64,000 nt of DNA from Ruegeria sp. SCSIO 43209 (lineage in GTDB: Bacteria; Pseudomonadota; Alphaproteobacteria; Rhodobacterales; Rhodobacteraceae), in contig NZ_CP065362.1 in the NCBI RefSeq assembly GCF_019904295.1, positions 186,001 to 250,000 of the forward strand, in the 5' to 3' direction. The notes under the pieces were generated by a model. It searched no databases. It was not told the DNA's origin and saw only the letters and a program-made list of their open reading frames with translations. Below, one piece after another: positions 8,171 to 17,307 of this stretch. A program made the position numbers and the translations under genes. Numbering within the stretch: the first letter of the stretch is position 1; the number at the start of each line of letters is the position of its first letter.

Positions 8171-10213
8171 ATGAGTGAGTTAAACCGCCGCGAGCTTATT
8201 CGCATCGCAGAAGACATGAACGGGACGAGCAATGACGAAACGCGTCACTTCATCTCGCGCATCGTTGACGACTTGTCGAACCTCAAGCCTTCGATAGCAT
8301 TCGTAGGTCAAATCAAGGCCGGAAAATCGCGCTTGATCAACGGTTTCACCGGGCATGCAGAATATCTACCCTCGGACGTGAACCCATGGACGACAGTGAT
8401 CACCGACATGCATTTCGGTCATCCGTCCGGTCGGACGTCGGGCGCCGAGTTTCATTTCTTCGACAATCGCCAATGGCAGGCCCTGATCGCCGAAGGTGAA
8501 GAGTTGCGCAACATGTTCCCTGATGAAGAGGACAGCTACAAGCGCGAGATGATCGAAGAGCAGGTCGAGGCAATGAAAACCCGCGCCAAGCTGCGCTTGG
8601 GGGAAAGCTACAAGCACCTTCTTGGCGAGCATCACGATCTGGATGAGCTGACCTCGGATGACCTGGCGCGCTATGTCTGTGCCGGGGATGACCCGACAGA
8701 TGAAGACCAGTATGACCCCGGTTCAGATCGGGGCCTTTACAGCGACATCACCCGTAAGGCCGAGGTCTATTTTGACATTGGCCATTTTCCGTATCCGGTG
8801 ACAGTCACAGACACACCCGGTGTCAATGACCCGCTGCTGATCCGTGAAGAGATTTCGCGCCAGTATCTCAAGGAATCCGACTTTTTCGTCGTCGTGCTGT
8901 CTGCGCATCAGGCGTTGTCGAGGGCTGATCTGAAGCTATTCCGCCTGATGCAAGCGCTAGAGCTTGGTCAGATCGTGGTCTTCATCAACCGCGTGGACGA
9001 ATTGGGCGGTGGCGCCGAAGATGCCGGCAAGGTGCGCACTGACGTATTGGATGGGCTCGAACAGGCGCTTGGCAACTCGGAGATTGACGTTCTGATGGGC
9101 AGCGCCCAATGGGCCCATTATGCGCTGACCGGGGATGAAACCGGAATCGACCATGATCAGATTTTGGCGTGGCTGAGGGCGCATCCCGAACAGATGAAGC
9201 AATATCTTGACGGCGTCGAAGAGATCAAACAAGGCCCCGGCCCCATTAGCCGCGAAGGTGTATTGCGATTTGCCGCGATGATCGCGTCGGGTCTGCCCGA
9301 TCTGCGCCGTCATGTGACCAAAGCCCTGACCGAAGGGCCACGCCAAGAACAGCTTAATATTGCGTGGCAGCACTTAAACAGTTTTGCCCAAGGTGAGCTT
9401 GAGCGCAGCACGGCGCGGCTTCGTGCGATTGAGGAAAAGGATGGTCCTGACACAGCGGATGTCGAAGAAAACAACAAATCGCTTTCTGAGTTGCGTGCGC
9501 TAGTTGAAGATAAATCCAAGGCCATCACCAATGATATGGACGATGTATTGGCCAATTTGCGGGGCGTTATGGATGACACCGTCGCCGAGGCTGTCTCGAT
9601 CGTTGTGCGCGGCCCTGATGGGCAATCGCCTTTGCTGGCCAAAGACGGAGATACTGAGCTGAACTTTACGCCTCTGCGTGAGCGGATGCGCGAGCTTGTC
9701 CAGGGCGCGACACAGGTGGTACGGCAGCGCATGCTTAGTGAGCTTTACGCTATCGATATGCAGACCAATGCTGCTTTGCGCGCCCTGCCCGGATGGCAGG
9801 AACCCGTGGACAATCGCATGAATACCAGTGCGGTGCGTTGGTTCCGTCCGAACACAAGCGCGCTGACGCGTGGCATTACGGTTGAGTTGCGTGTGACATG
9901 GCTGTCGCGACTGATATCGCGTCGCAGTGTGTTGAACCGCGCCGAACGGATGATCGTGCAAGAGTTTGAGATGATCGGAGACGATCTTGTAGATACCGCC
10001 AGAAGCGACCTGATCGAACGGATGAAAACCGTTCTTGACCACTATATGGCGCTGCTGGCCGGGCATCTGGAACATCGCGCAGGCCCCGATGGGTCGAACG
10101 CGCGCGCCGAAGCGCAACGTGCGGTTGACCAAGCGCGGCGCATCAGCGATGAACTAGGGGCGGTGCACGGAACTGCACCCGTGGACACTCGACAGGCAGA
10201 GGCCGCAGAATGA
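8171..10213 (+). CDS. Dynamin-like GTPase, long form 2
   Basis: A 680-residue dynamin-like GTPase, paralog of the protein encoded at 3131. G1 is GQIKAGKSR (46-54), where the usual S/T after the lysine-serine is arginine-followed, as KSR; the Mg-binding serine itself is present. Switch I is LPSDVNPWT (66-74), G3 is DTPG (214-217) and G4 is NRVD (273-276). A long helical region follows, with a basic/hydrophobic patch at about 572-590 (TWLSRLISRRSVLNRAERM) in the same place as the tryptophan-rich patch of the paralog. Unlike the paralog it has an insertion after G4 rich in D/E/G. The stop overlaps the start of the next GTPase by 4 bp (ATGA), so the second pair is tightly coupled. Confidence 0.9.
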   Translation: MSELNRRELIRIAEDMNGTSNDETRHFISRIVDDLSNLKPSIAFVGQIKAGKSRLINGFTGHAEYLPSDVNPWTTVITDMHFGHPSGRTSGAEFHFFDNRQWQALIAEGEELRNMFPDEEDSYKREMIEEQVEAMKTRAKLRLGESYKHLLGEHHDLDELTSDDLARYVCAGDDPTDEDQYDPGSDRGLYSDITRKAEVYFDIGHFPYPVTVTDTPGVNDPLLIREEISRQYLKESDFFVVVLSAHQALSRADLKLFRLMQALELGQIVVFINRVDELGGGAEDAGKVRTDVLDGLEQALGNSEIDVLMGSAQWAHYALTGDETGIDHDQILAWLRAHPEQMKQYLDGVEEIKQGPGPISREGVLRFAAMIASGLPDLRRHVTKALTEGPRQEQLNIAWQHLNSFAQGELERSTARLRAIEEKDGPDTADVEENNKSLSELRALVEDKSKAITNDMDDVLANLRGVMDDTVAEAVSIVVRGPDGQSPLLAKDGDTELNFTPLRERMRELVQGATQVVRQRMLSELYAIDMQTNAALRALPGWQEPVDNRMNTSAVRWFRPNTSALTRGITVELRVTWLSRLISRRSVLNRAERMIVQEFEMIGDDLVDTARSDLIERMKTVLDHYMALLAGHLEHRAGPDGSNARAEAQRAVDQARRISDELGAVHGTAPVDTRQAEAAE

Positions 10214-11499
10214 TTGAATTCCCCGGAACCGAGAAGGAAGTGCGCCAGCTAGAGCGTTTCCTGACCGCCACCGAAAATGCACCCTCATCGGCAGAGCTGG
10301 ATGATATGCGCGCCCGCGCGCTGGCCCATGCCGAGCGGCTTTCGAACGCGGTTTCCATTGGTTTTGCCGGGGAGTTTGGAGCCGGAAAGTCCAGCCTTGC
10401 CAACATGCTGGCGGGGGCAGACATTCTGCCCACCGGGCCGCAGCATCTGAAATTGCCCCTGGTGATCGTGGCCTATGCTGATACGCCTGAGACAACCGTT
10501 GGTTGGTGGGACAAGGAACCCAAAGTCTATTCGGGTATAGCGCTGGAAAAGGCAGCGGCTGACGAACCCGATTTCATCTCGGTCGGGTTGAACACCCCGG
10601 CCCTGCAGGAGATTTCGCTGTTTGATCTGCCCGGTGCCGGTGCACTGGATGATACCTACAAGCAGACTCTAAATTTGCTCGACTATGTGGATTGTGCGAT
10701 CTGGTGCACCAACGGCACCAACGCCTGGCGTGAAACCGAACGCCATTTGTGGTCGCAGGTCCCCCAAAAGCTGCGCAATAACAGCTTGTTGGCTGTAACA
10801 CATGCCGATTTGCCTCCGGTGCGGGATGCTCTGGATCGGGTAGTCGCACGCCTGAACAAGGAGAAGGGCGATTTGTTTCGCGCGGTTGTGACCATCGGCA
10901 CCCCGGTTGCGGTACGGGCCATGGAACAAGAGCCTGAACCCGACTTTGCTTTGTGGGAAACCTGTGGCGGGCAGAACTTGGCAGAACAGGTTTTGCACAT
11001 AGCCTCTGATCACCGTCGCCATGATCTTGAGGCCGCCCAAAAAGATCTGGCTGAAGAGTTTATGCCTTATCTGGAGAACCTTACTGGTGCGGCTTCGACA
11101 GATGGCGTTGAGGCCGACGGCAATACTGTGCAGGCAAGCCTAGAGGCCGCCCTGCCCCCCCTGGACAATCCGATCCTTGAAGACTGGCTTGCGGCCATCG
11201 CCAGCATTTACAACGATCTGCGTGAAAGCTCGGATATTGAACCGGCGGCCTTCCTGCAAAGCTGTCAGGAAATCGTCGAGGATTTTGCCGAAAGGTTAGA
11301 ATCTGGTACCGAAATCGATCCCAAAGCAGACTGGGTTCCGGCCGAGTTTGAAAAGGCCACTGACCTGTTGCTGTTGCTGCAGTTTGAAACCGGGGACGCA
11401 CCGCTGAAGGATGCAATAAGCATTCTCGCACAACTCAGCGACAATCTGGCTTGGGCGGGCAGCTCTGTTGCGTCGGCGCCCCCAAAAACCGGCACATAA
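10210..11499 (+). CDS. Dynamin-like GTPase, short form 2
   Basis: A 429-residue GTPase, paralog of the one encoded at 5140 but without its acidic tail. G1 is GEFGAGKSS (54-62), the G3 motif is DLPG (139-142) in place of DTPG, and the G4 position reads THAD (197-200), again a T-x-x-D form. The shared WCTNGTNAWRETER motif lies just after G3 at about 165-178. A roughly 50-residue helical N-terminus precedes the G domain, and the last 130 residues are helical. The start codon overlaps the stop of the long GTPase (ATGA). The DLPG change may slow or alter hydrolysis. Likely the obligate partner of the long form, inferred from overlap and the repeated long/short layout. Confidence 0.85.
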   Translation: MIEFPGTEKEVRQLERFLTATENAPSSAELDDMRARALAHAERLSNAVSIGFAGEFGAGKSSLANMLAGADILPTGPQHLKLPLVIVAYADTPETTVGWWDKEPKVYSGIALEKAAADEPDFISVGLNTPALQEISLFDLPGAGALDDTYKQTLNLLDYVDCAIWCTNGTNAWRETERHLWSQVPQKLRNNSLLAVTHADLPPVRDALDRVVARLNKEKGDLFRAVVTIGTPVAVRAMEQEPEPDFALWETCGGQNLAEQVLHIASDHRRHDLEAAQKDLAEEFMPYLENLTGAASTDGVEADGNTVQASLEAALPPLDNPILEDWLAAIASIYNDLRESSDIEPAAFLQSCQEIVEDFAERLESGTEIDPKADWVPAEFEKATDLLLLLQFETGDAPLKDAISILAQLSDNLAWAGSSVASAPPKTGT

Positions 11500-11839
11500 G
11501 TTTTTCCCGCTTGAATTGAGCCGCATCGCAGCGATTCGAAGCGTTCGGAATCAGCGCGATATTGTTTCGAATTCGTGGACCAAGCGTCTATTTCGGCGGT
11601 ATAGAATCCATTTCTTCCATCAGGCAAACACGACATATAGTGTAATGAAGGTTTGGACTGACTATATAGGCGATTTCGTTTTTTGTGATCCATAGTGAAG
11701 CCATCAGGCGGCCCCAATAAAGTCAAATTTGAAACGTCTAACCGTCTTAAGTGTCCTGCGGTTGTGTTTGGTTGTGAGTTCGCGGGCTGAAGCCCTGGTT
11801 ATCTATGCCGCAATAAACGAGTAGAATGGGCGGGAAGAA
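11500..11839. other. Intergenic gap between the GTPases and the kinase
   Basis: A 340-bp stretch without a convincing gene. It is more AT-rich in the middle (about 11600-11700), which would suit a separate promoter for the kinase gene. No clear terminator hairpin with a T tract follows the last GTPase, so read-through is possible. The kinase ribosome-binding site (GGAAG, about 11833) closes the region. Confidence 0.4.
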
Positions 11840-14023
11840 ATGAGCCACAACCAGGCGGTCGGCGCAACGCACGACGAACCTCAAATCGAAGGATTGCAGC
11901 CAGGCGCAAAGCTGCTGCGCGGACAGTATGAAATCCTCCGGTTCCTAAGCAACGGCGGGTTTGGGATCACCTATCTCGCGCGCGATAGTCTGGATCGCGA
12001 TGTGGTCATCAAGGAATGCTATCCGGGGGCGCTCTGTCAGCGGAATGGTGATCTGGTCGAACCTGCCAACCCTGACCACAAAGAAGACCTGCGCTCCATT
12101 ATCGACCTGTTCATTCAGGAAGCACGCAACCATGCGCGGCTGGTTCATCCCAACATCGTCGACGTGCATCAGGTGTTTGAGGACAACGACACCGCTTATA
12201 TCGCGATGGACCTGATCCGCGGATGCGATCTTCTGGATTATGTCGAAAAACCCGAAAACAAGAGCGGACCGGACTTTATCGTTCAGGTCACCGAAAAAAT
12301 GCTGTCTGCGGTGTCGTTCATTCACCAAAGCGGCATGCTACATCGCGATATTTCACCCGACAATATCCTGATCGATGAGAATGGCGAACCCATCCTGATC
12401 GACTTTGGCGCAGCACGCGAGCAGGCGGCACACAAGTCAGCGGCGCTATTGACGCTGCGCGTGATTAAGGACGGGTACTCGCCGCACGAATTTTATGTGC
12501 GTGGCGCGGATCAGGGCCCCAGCAGTGACCTCTATGTACTGGCTGCAACGCTGTATCATGCGATCAGCGGCGAGCGACCGATTGATGGCCAGACACGTTT
12601 GAATGCGTTCAACAACGGCCAAGACGATCCTTATGAACCGCTGACAGGGCGATTCAAAGGTTATCCTGACGGGTTCCTTGAGGCGATCGACAAAGCAATG
12701 GAAGTGCACGCCACTGACCGTGTGCAAACCGCATTGGACTGGCTGCGTATGTTCCGTGGTCCCGGTGTGATGTTCGACAGTTTCGCGTATCGCCCTGTTT
12801 CGGTCATTGTTGGCATGGATCGCAAAGACGAAGAGGCCGAAAAAGAACGGATCAAAGCCGAAAGCGAGAATGCGGAGGCCGTCGTGACCGCGCTGCTGGC
12901 CGGGAACTCTGATCTGGCCCTCGGGAACGAGGAAAAAACGGAAGACACTCTTGCTAAATTTGCACCTCAGGACGAGGCCGTTGCTGCAGTCGACACCGTT
13001 GTAAAAAGCGGCTCGGGCGGCAGTGGCAAGATGATCGCGGGTATCGCGATTGTATTGGCGGCACTGGCCGGAGGTGGATACTTCGTAATGACGGGCGATC
13101 AGAAATCGCCCGAGGCAACTCCGGTGACTGCAGAGGCTCCGACTACTCCGGTGCCCGCAGAAGCAGCTCCGGAACCCGTCGAGCAGACCGCCGAAGCCAC
13201 AACAGAGCCGCAACAGGCCGAAGTCGCTTTGGCATCAGAACCAGAAGCGGCGCAGGAACAACCTGTCGAGCAGGCTAATGAGGTGCCGGAAGCCGCCATT
13301 GTGTCAGAGCAGCAACCCGAAGAAATCGCTTTGGTGGAACCTGAAGTAGTGGAACCTGAAGTGACGGAACCTACGGTTGAAGACATCACACCCATCGCAC
13401 CTGCGACGCCGGTAAATCTAGCCGAAAACCAGGTTGCATTTGGGCACTGGGATATTGAGATTCCATTCACGATGTCCAAGCGTCGCAGCTCGACCGGGAG
13501 TGTCATTGCCATCAATGGATTGAACACCGGTCAAGATAGGTCGGTGATCGGGGATTGGGTCGAACGGGGCGCTACGATTTTTACTCTGAATGGTGAACCT
13601 ATTCGTCCGGACACAACGCTTGCATCGTATGTTCTAGATAATTTCTCGGTCGATCCAGACGGGTATATCCGTGTAGCAGCGCGCTATCGCAGTCTGGGCG
13701 AAACGCGCGCGCAGAATGGATTGCTGGCCCTGCCCGCCTTCCGCAGTTTTGGCCTTCTGAACGGTTATTCGTTTGATGTGGCTCATGCGGGCGAGGCAGG
13801 TTGGCAAACCGTCGTCGCATCTGTTCCGGAAGAAGTTGCTGGCAGTTTGCAGCGGGGGGATGTGCTGCTGCGCGAAACACAGACTGGTGTCTCGATCAAT
13901 GAGCCCGAGAGTCTGGACGGCATCCTTGCTCAACTTGTTTCCGACAACCAACCCGAGGCGCGCCTAAGCATTTTGCGCAACGGAGCTGAAAGTACTGCGG
14001 TCATGCAACTAACGCAGGAGTGA
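11840..14023 (+). CDS. Membrane Ser/Thr protein kinase with large periplasmic domain
   Basis: A 727-residue Hanks-type kinase. The kinase domain spans about 30-305: glycine loop SNGGFGITY (37-45), ATP lysine K59 in VVIKE, helix-C E94, catalytic HRD (168-170) with N175, and DFG (188-190). All catalytic residues are present. A charged juxtamembrane segment leads to one transmembrane helix (about 398-417). Outside, residues 420-540 are a proline/glutamate-rich linker, followed by a periplasmic C-terminal domain of about 185 residues with two similar halves that look PDZ-like by pattern (GATIFTLNGEPI; GDVLLRETQTGVS). It heads the kinase, FHA and PP2C genes, so it likely phosphorylates the FHA protein and perhaps the GTPases upstream. 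The periplasmic part probably senses the envelope. Confidence 0.88.
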   Translation: MSHNQAVGATHDEPQIEGLQPGAKLLRGQYEILRFLSNGGFGITYLARDSLDRDVVIKECYPGALCQRNGDLVEPANPDHKEDLRSIIDLFIQEARNHARLVHPNIVDVHQVFEDNDTAYIAMDLIRGCDLLDYVEKPENKSGPDFIVQVTEKMLSAVSFIHQSGMLHRDISPDNILIDENGEPILIDFGAAREQAAHKSAALLTLRVIKDGYSPHEFYVRGADQGPSSDLYVLAATLYHAISGERPIDGQTRLNAFNNGQDDPYEPLTGRFKGYPDGFLEAIDKAMEVHATDRVQTALDWLRMFRGPGVMFDSFAYRPVSVIVGMDRKDEEAEKERIKAESENAEAVVTALLAGNSDLALGNEEKTEDTLAKFAPQDEAVAAVDTVVKSGSGGSGKMIAGIAIVLAALAGGGYFVMTGDQKSPEATPVTAEAPTTPVPAEAAPEPVEQTAEATTEPQQAEVALASEPEAAQEQPVEQANEVPEAAIVSEQQPEEIALVEPEVVEPEVTEPTVEDITPIAPATPVNLAENQVAFGHWDIEIPFTMSKRRSSTGSVIAINGLNTGQDRSVIGDWVERGATIFTLNGEPIRPDTTLASYVLDNFSVDPDGYIRVAARYRSLGETRAQNGLLALPAFRSFGLLNGYSFDVAHAGEAGWQTVVASVPEEVAGSLQRGDVLLRETQTGVSINEPESLDGILAQLVSDNQPEARLSILRNGAESTAVMQLTQE

Positions 14024-14222
14024 TCGCCCAGTTGATGTGACTATCGCCAGGTCAGTGTGCTGGGGGTGCCGCCCATCGCGTCACCCCGTCGGGGACCAAC
14101 CCGTCGCGACGTAAATGTTTCTCTGTTTCCTCTTCATCAGTGCCCTGCGCCTACGGCGAAGCGGTTTGTAGCAGTCCCGCGGGTAAAACCCCGCATCAGA
14201 AATCAAAGAAGGTGACGACACC

Positions 14223-15200
14223 ATGTTCAAATACAAAAGCCCTCTGAGCCGGCTTCTAGAAGGTGCCGGAAAACCGAAAGAAGAAGATGCGGTGGAAACC
14301 GAAACCGAAACCGTTGCGGAAGCGGTCGAAACAGAAAGCGCCGCTCCGATTGCGGATTTCAACGCCCTGCGCGCGGCCCTTGCGGGTGGAAACGTTAGCT
14401 CGGACAGCTACGAGGAAGCAGACGAACTGATCCCCGAAGAACCGATGCCCGAGTTTTCGGAAGACCAGATCGAAGATCAGGCGACCGAAGAAGAAGTGGC
14501 CGAGGTTCAAGAGGTCGAAGAAGATGAACAGATTGTCACGCTTCATCTGACTGCGGAAGACGAGGTTCAGGACGATGAACCCGAAGTCACCGTAGAAGAA
14601 CCAGAGGCCATCGAACCTGAAGTCGTATCTGAAGTTGCGGGCGAGGTGGAAATCGTCGGAGAACCCACACCGGAACCGGAGCCTGTTGATGTAACCCCGG
14701 AACCCGCCATGGTCGCACCTGCACCTGCACCGGCTGAAGATCGGCGTTCTCGTGTGAAGACGACGTTTTTGGGTTTCGAGCGTGCAGACACGCATGTTCA
14801 GGAGCTGATGGAAACAGCTGAGCCCGTTGAAAAGACAGAAGCGGCCGAACAGACATTCCCGGTTGGCTGGCTGGTCGTGACCGCCGGACCGGGTCGGGGT
14901 GCCGCGATTACCTTGACCGAGGGATTGATGCAGATCGGTCGGAATGACGATCAGGCTATTCAGCTGGATTTCGGCGACACCGGGATCTCTCGCAGCAATC
15001 ACGCCGTCATCGCATATGACCCAGAGGACCGGAAATGCTATCTGGGCCATGGCGGCAAGGCCAACTTGGTGCGCCTGAATGGCAAGCCTGTGCTCAGCAC
15101 CATAGCCTTGTCCAGCGGCGATCTGATCCGGATCAGCGAAACCTCGATCCGCTTCACCGCTTTCTGTGATGACGGCTTTGACTGGCGGGATGCCGATTAA
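14223..15200 (+). CDS. FHA-domain protein with acidic N-terminus
   Basis: A 325-residue cytoplasmic protein. Residues 1-200 are low-complexity and strongly acidic, rich in E, V and P, with no predicted fold. Residues about 214-320 form a forkhead-associated domain, with IGRN at 238-241, SRSNH at 256-260 and the later NGKPV turn; these hold the phosphothreonine-binding arginine, serine and asparagine. FHA domains bind phosphorylated threonine, so this is the natural reader of the upstream kinase. Its start is 200 bp after the kinase stop, and its stop overlaps the PP2C start by 1 bp. The acidic tail recalls the acidic stretch of the short GTPase at 5140. Scaffold is the best guess; the binding partner is unknown. 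Confidence 0.88.
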   Translation: MFKYKSPLSRLLEGAGKPKEEDAVETETETVAEAVETESAAPIADFNALRAALAGGNVSSDSYEEADELIPEEPMPEFSEDQIEDQATEEEVAEVQEVEEDEQIVTLHLTAEDEVQDDEPEVTVEEPEAIEPEVVSEVAGEVEIVGEPTPEPEPVDVTPEPAMVAPAPAPAEDRRSRVKTTFLGFERADTHVQELMETAEPVEKTEAAEQTFPVGWLVVTAGPGRGAAITLTEGLMQIGRNDDQAIQLDFGDTGISRSNHAVIAYDPEDRKCYLGHGGKANLVRLNGKPVLSTIALSSGDLIRISETSIRFTAFCDDGFDWRDAD

Positions 15201-15979
15201 TGCTGGCGACCCCTGCATATGATATTGCCCTGATCCTGGACCAGGGTCAGCGCGACTCGCAGGAAGACGCGATTGCTGCGCGGGTCTCTGACGCGGCAGA
15301 CGCGGGTTATGTCGTGATTGCCGACGGTATGGGTGGTCATGAAGCGGGTGAAGTCGCTTCGCAGTTGGTCATTTCAGCCTGGCGCGATGCGATGGATGCC
15401 CAGTTGGATGGGCCCGACCTTGCTGAGAGCGCACTGCTCGACGCTCTGCCGTTGGCCGCAATGCAGGCCAACGCCGCTATGGCGAGCCATAGTGAGGAAA
15501 ACGAGGTCAATCTGGGCTCCACCCTTCTGGGCATGTTGATGCTGGATCAACGAGTATTCTGGATCTCGATCGGTGACAGTCCACTTTACCTGTTCCGCAA
15601 TGATGCCCTGTCACAGGTCAACGAAGATCACTCGATGGCCCCGGTGATCGACGAACAGCTCGCACAAGGATTACTGAGCGCGGAAGAGGCACAAGGCCAT
15701 CCGGATCGTAACCAACTGACTTCGGTGATCATGGGGGCTGCGATTCCAAAAGTGGATTGTCCGGAACAACCATTAGCGCTGATTGCGGCAGATGTACTGA
15801 TCCTTGGCAGTGATGGTCTGCAATATCTCGGCAATTCCGAGATCGAAACGCTGGTGCGCACGCATATTCATTCCCCGGCTCGCGATATTGCTGATGCGCT
15901 GCTTCAAGCACTGCATGCAAAGGCAGACCCGGATCAGGACAACATTTCAATCGCCGTGGTCAAACCGGCACAGACTTAG
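15200..15979 (+). CDS. PP2C-family protein phosphatase
   Basis: A 259-residue metal-dependent Ser/Thr phosphatase of the PppA/Stp type. The metal-binding motifs are all present: RDSQEDA (18-24), DGMGGH (42-47), GST (about 106-108), GDSPLY, NEDHS, SDGL and the final DQDN. There is no membrane segment. It would reverse phosphorylation by the kinase encoded at 11840. Its start codon overlaps the FHA stop by 1 bp, so the two are translationally coupled, and a secreted LysM protein follows 22 bp after its stop. Kinase, FHA and PP2C side by side occur in type VI secretion control modules, but no secretion genes are present here. Confidence 0.92.
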   Translation: MLATPAYDIALILDQGQRDSQEDAIAARVSDAADAGYVVIADGMGGHEAGEVASQLVISAWRDAMDAQLDGPDLAESALLDALPLAAMQANAAMASHSEENEVNLGSTLLGMLMLDQRVFWISIGDSPLYLFRNDALSQVNEDHSMAPVIDEQLAQGLLSAEEAQGHPDRNQLTSVIMGAAIPKVDCPEQPLALIAADVLILGSDGLQYLGNSEIETLVRTHIHSPARDIADALLQALHAKADPDQDNISIAVVKPAQT

Positions 15980-16001
15980 ACAGGCAGTGAAACAGGACAA
16001 A

Positions 16002-17264
16002 ATGCGAAACCATCTTATCATATCCACCCTCGCTCTTGCTGCTGCAACAGGTGCAGCATCGGCGCAAGAGGCGTGTTCGACTTATGAAATCCAGCCCGGT
16101 GACAGCTTGCGGGAACTGGCAATTGCCGTCTACGCGACGGAAGATTACCGGATCATCTATGATGCGAACCGGGATACGATCGGGTCGAACCCCAATATCA
16201 TTCGCGTCGGTGATGTCCTGACTTTCCCTTGTCTTGAAGATATCGGGCGCGCGGCGCAACTGCCGGATACCGAAGCTGGCCGCATGGCTGCCGAAATGGC
16301 CTCGGAACTGGTCAAAGCTGCCGAGGAACGGGCTGAAAAAGCCATTGCCGAGGCCGAAGCCCGCGTGGCCGCTGCAGAGGCCGAAGCTAAAAAGACCAGC
16401 GAAGAAGCCGTAATCGCGGCCAAGGCTGCGGCCAAGAAAGAGATCGAAGCAGCCCGTGCGGAAGGTGCCGCATTGATCCGCAACGCGGATGGTGGCGAAA
16501 GCCCTGAAATTCGTGACCGTCAGATTTTGTTGATCACGGGTGGTAACTACGCCCCGTTTACGGATGAAGCGCTGCCAAATCGTGGGCTTTATACCAACCT
16601 GGTTGAAACCGCGATGCTGAGGGCCGCGCCCGAGCAGTCCTACAAGATTCAGTTCGTTAATGACTGGTCGTCGCATCTGGACCTATTGATGCCGACACTC
16701 GCCTTTGACGCCACATTCCCTTGGTCGCGGCCGAACTGTGAACAAGCCGCTACGTTGTCGGAAAATGATCGTTCACGGTGCGAAACCTATAATTTCTCAA
16801 ACCCATTCTACGAGGTCGTTGATACGTTCTTCGCAAAAAGCGGTTCGGGTTACGAAGAGACTCTGACTTATGCAGATTTCGCGGGCACAACGATTTGTAG
16901 GCCGGAAGGTTGGTCATTGTCGCATATGGATGCAGTTGGTCTTTACGAGCCTGCAATCACTTTGATGCGCCCCGTTTCACCCGATGATTGTTTTCGCGCA
17001 GTCATGGATGGCACAGCCGATATTGTCGCGATCGAAGCGCATCTGGCGGTCGAAGCAATCGGGCGTCTGGGCTACGAACATCAGATCATCGAAAACCCCA
17101 ACCTAGCGGCAATCAAGTCGCTTAACGTCATGACCCACAAAGATAATCCGGATGGGGAAGCGATCCTTGAGACGCTCAACCAGGGTCTGGCGATCATGCA
17201 GCAATCAGGCGAGTGGCGCGACATCGTATCTACCGCACTGCGCTATCAAATGGAAAATGGCTAA
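16002..17264 (+). CDS. Secreted LysM / coiled coil / solute-binding-domain protein
   Basis: A 420-residue exported protein. Residues 1-21 are a signal peptide cut after ASA. A LysM peptidoglycan-binding domain covers about 28-77 (YEIQPGDSLRELA) and is flanked by cysteines C25 and C77. Residues 95-158 are an Ala/Glu/Lys-rich coiled coil. Residues about 172-415 form a type-2 periplasmic solute-binding domain (SBP_bac_3-like), starting ILLITGGNYAPFT and containing DWSSHLD. The start is the ATG at 16002, since earlier in-frame codons overlap the phosphatase. The layout suggests a wall-anchored receptor that lifts a ligand-binding domain away from the peptidoglycan. No ABC permease is nearby, so sensing rather than import is likely, perhaps for the kinase. 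Confidence 0.85.
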   Translation: MRNHLIISTLALAAATGAASAQEACSTYEIQPGDSLRELAIAVYATEDYRIIYDANRDTIGSNPNIIRVGDVLTFPCLEDIGRAAQLPDTEAGRMAAEMASELVKAAEERAEKAIAEAEARVAAAEAEAKKTSEEAVIAAKAAAKKEIEAARAEGAALIRNADGGESPEIRDRQILLITGGNYAPFTDEALPNRGLYTNLVETAMLRAAPEQSYKIQFVNDWSSHLDLLMPTLAFDATFPWSRPNCEQAATLSENDRSRCETYNFSNPFYEVVDTFFAKSGSGYEETLTYADFAGTTICRPEGWSLSHMDAVGLYEPAITLMRPVSPDDCFRAVMDGTADIVAIEAHLAVEAIGRLGYEHQIIENPNLAAIKSLNVMTHKDNPDGEAILETLNQGLAIMQQSGEWRDIVSTALRYQMENG

Positions 17265-17307
17265 GGCCTTGATTGGCCCAACGAAACAAAGTCTGGAGGA
17301 AGTGGAC

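Noticed and set aside
13099..13527. 142-residue minus-strand frame rich in Ser, Ala and Gly
   Set aside because: It mirrors the Pro/Glu-rich linker of the kinase.
11840..15979. Type VI secretion regulatory module (PpkA, Fha, PppA)
   Set aside because: Kinase, FHA and PP2C resemble that module, but no structural secretion genes occur in the window, and the neighbours are dynamins and LysM proteins.
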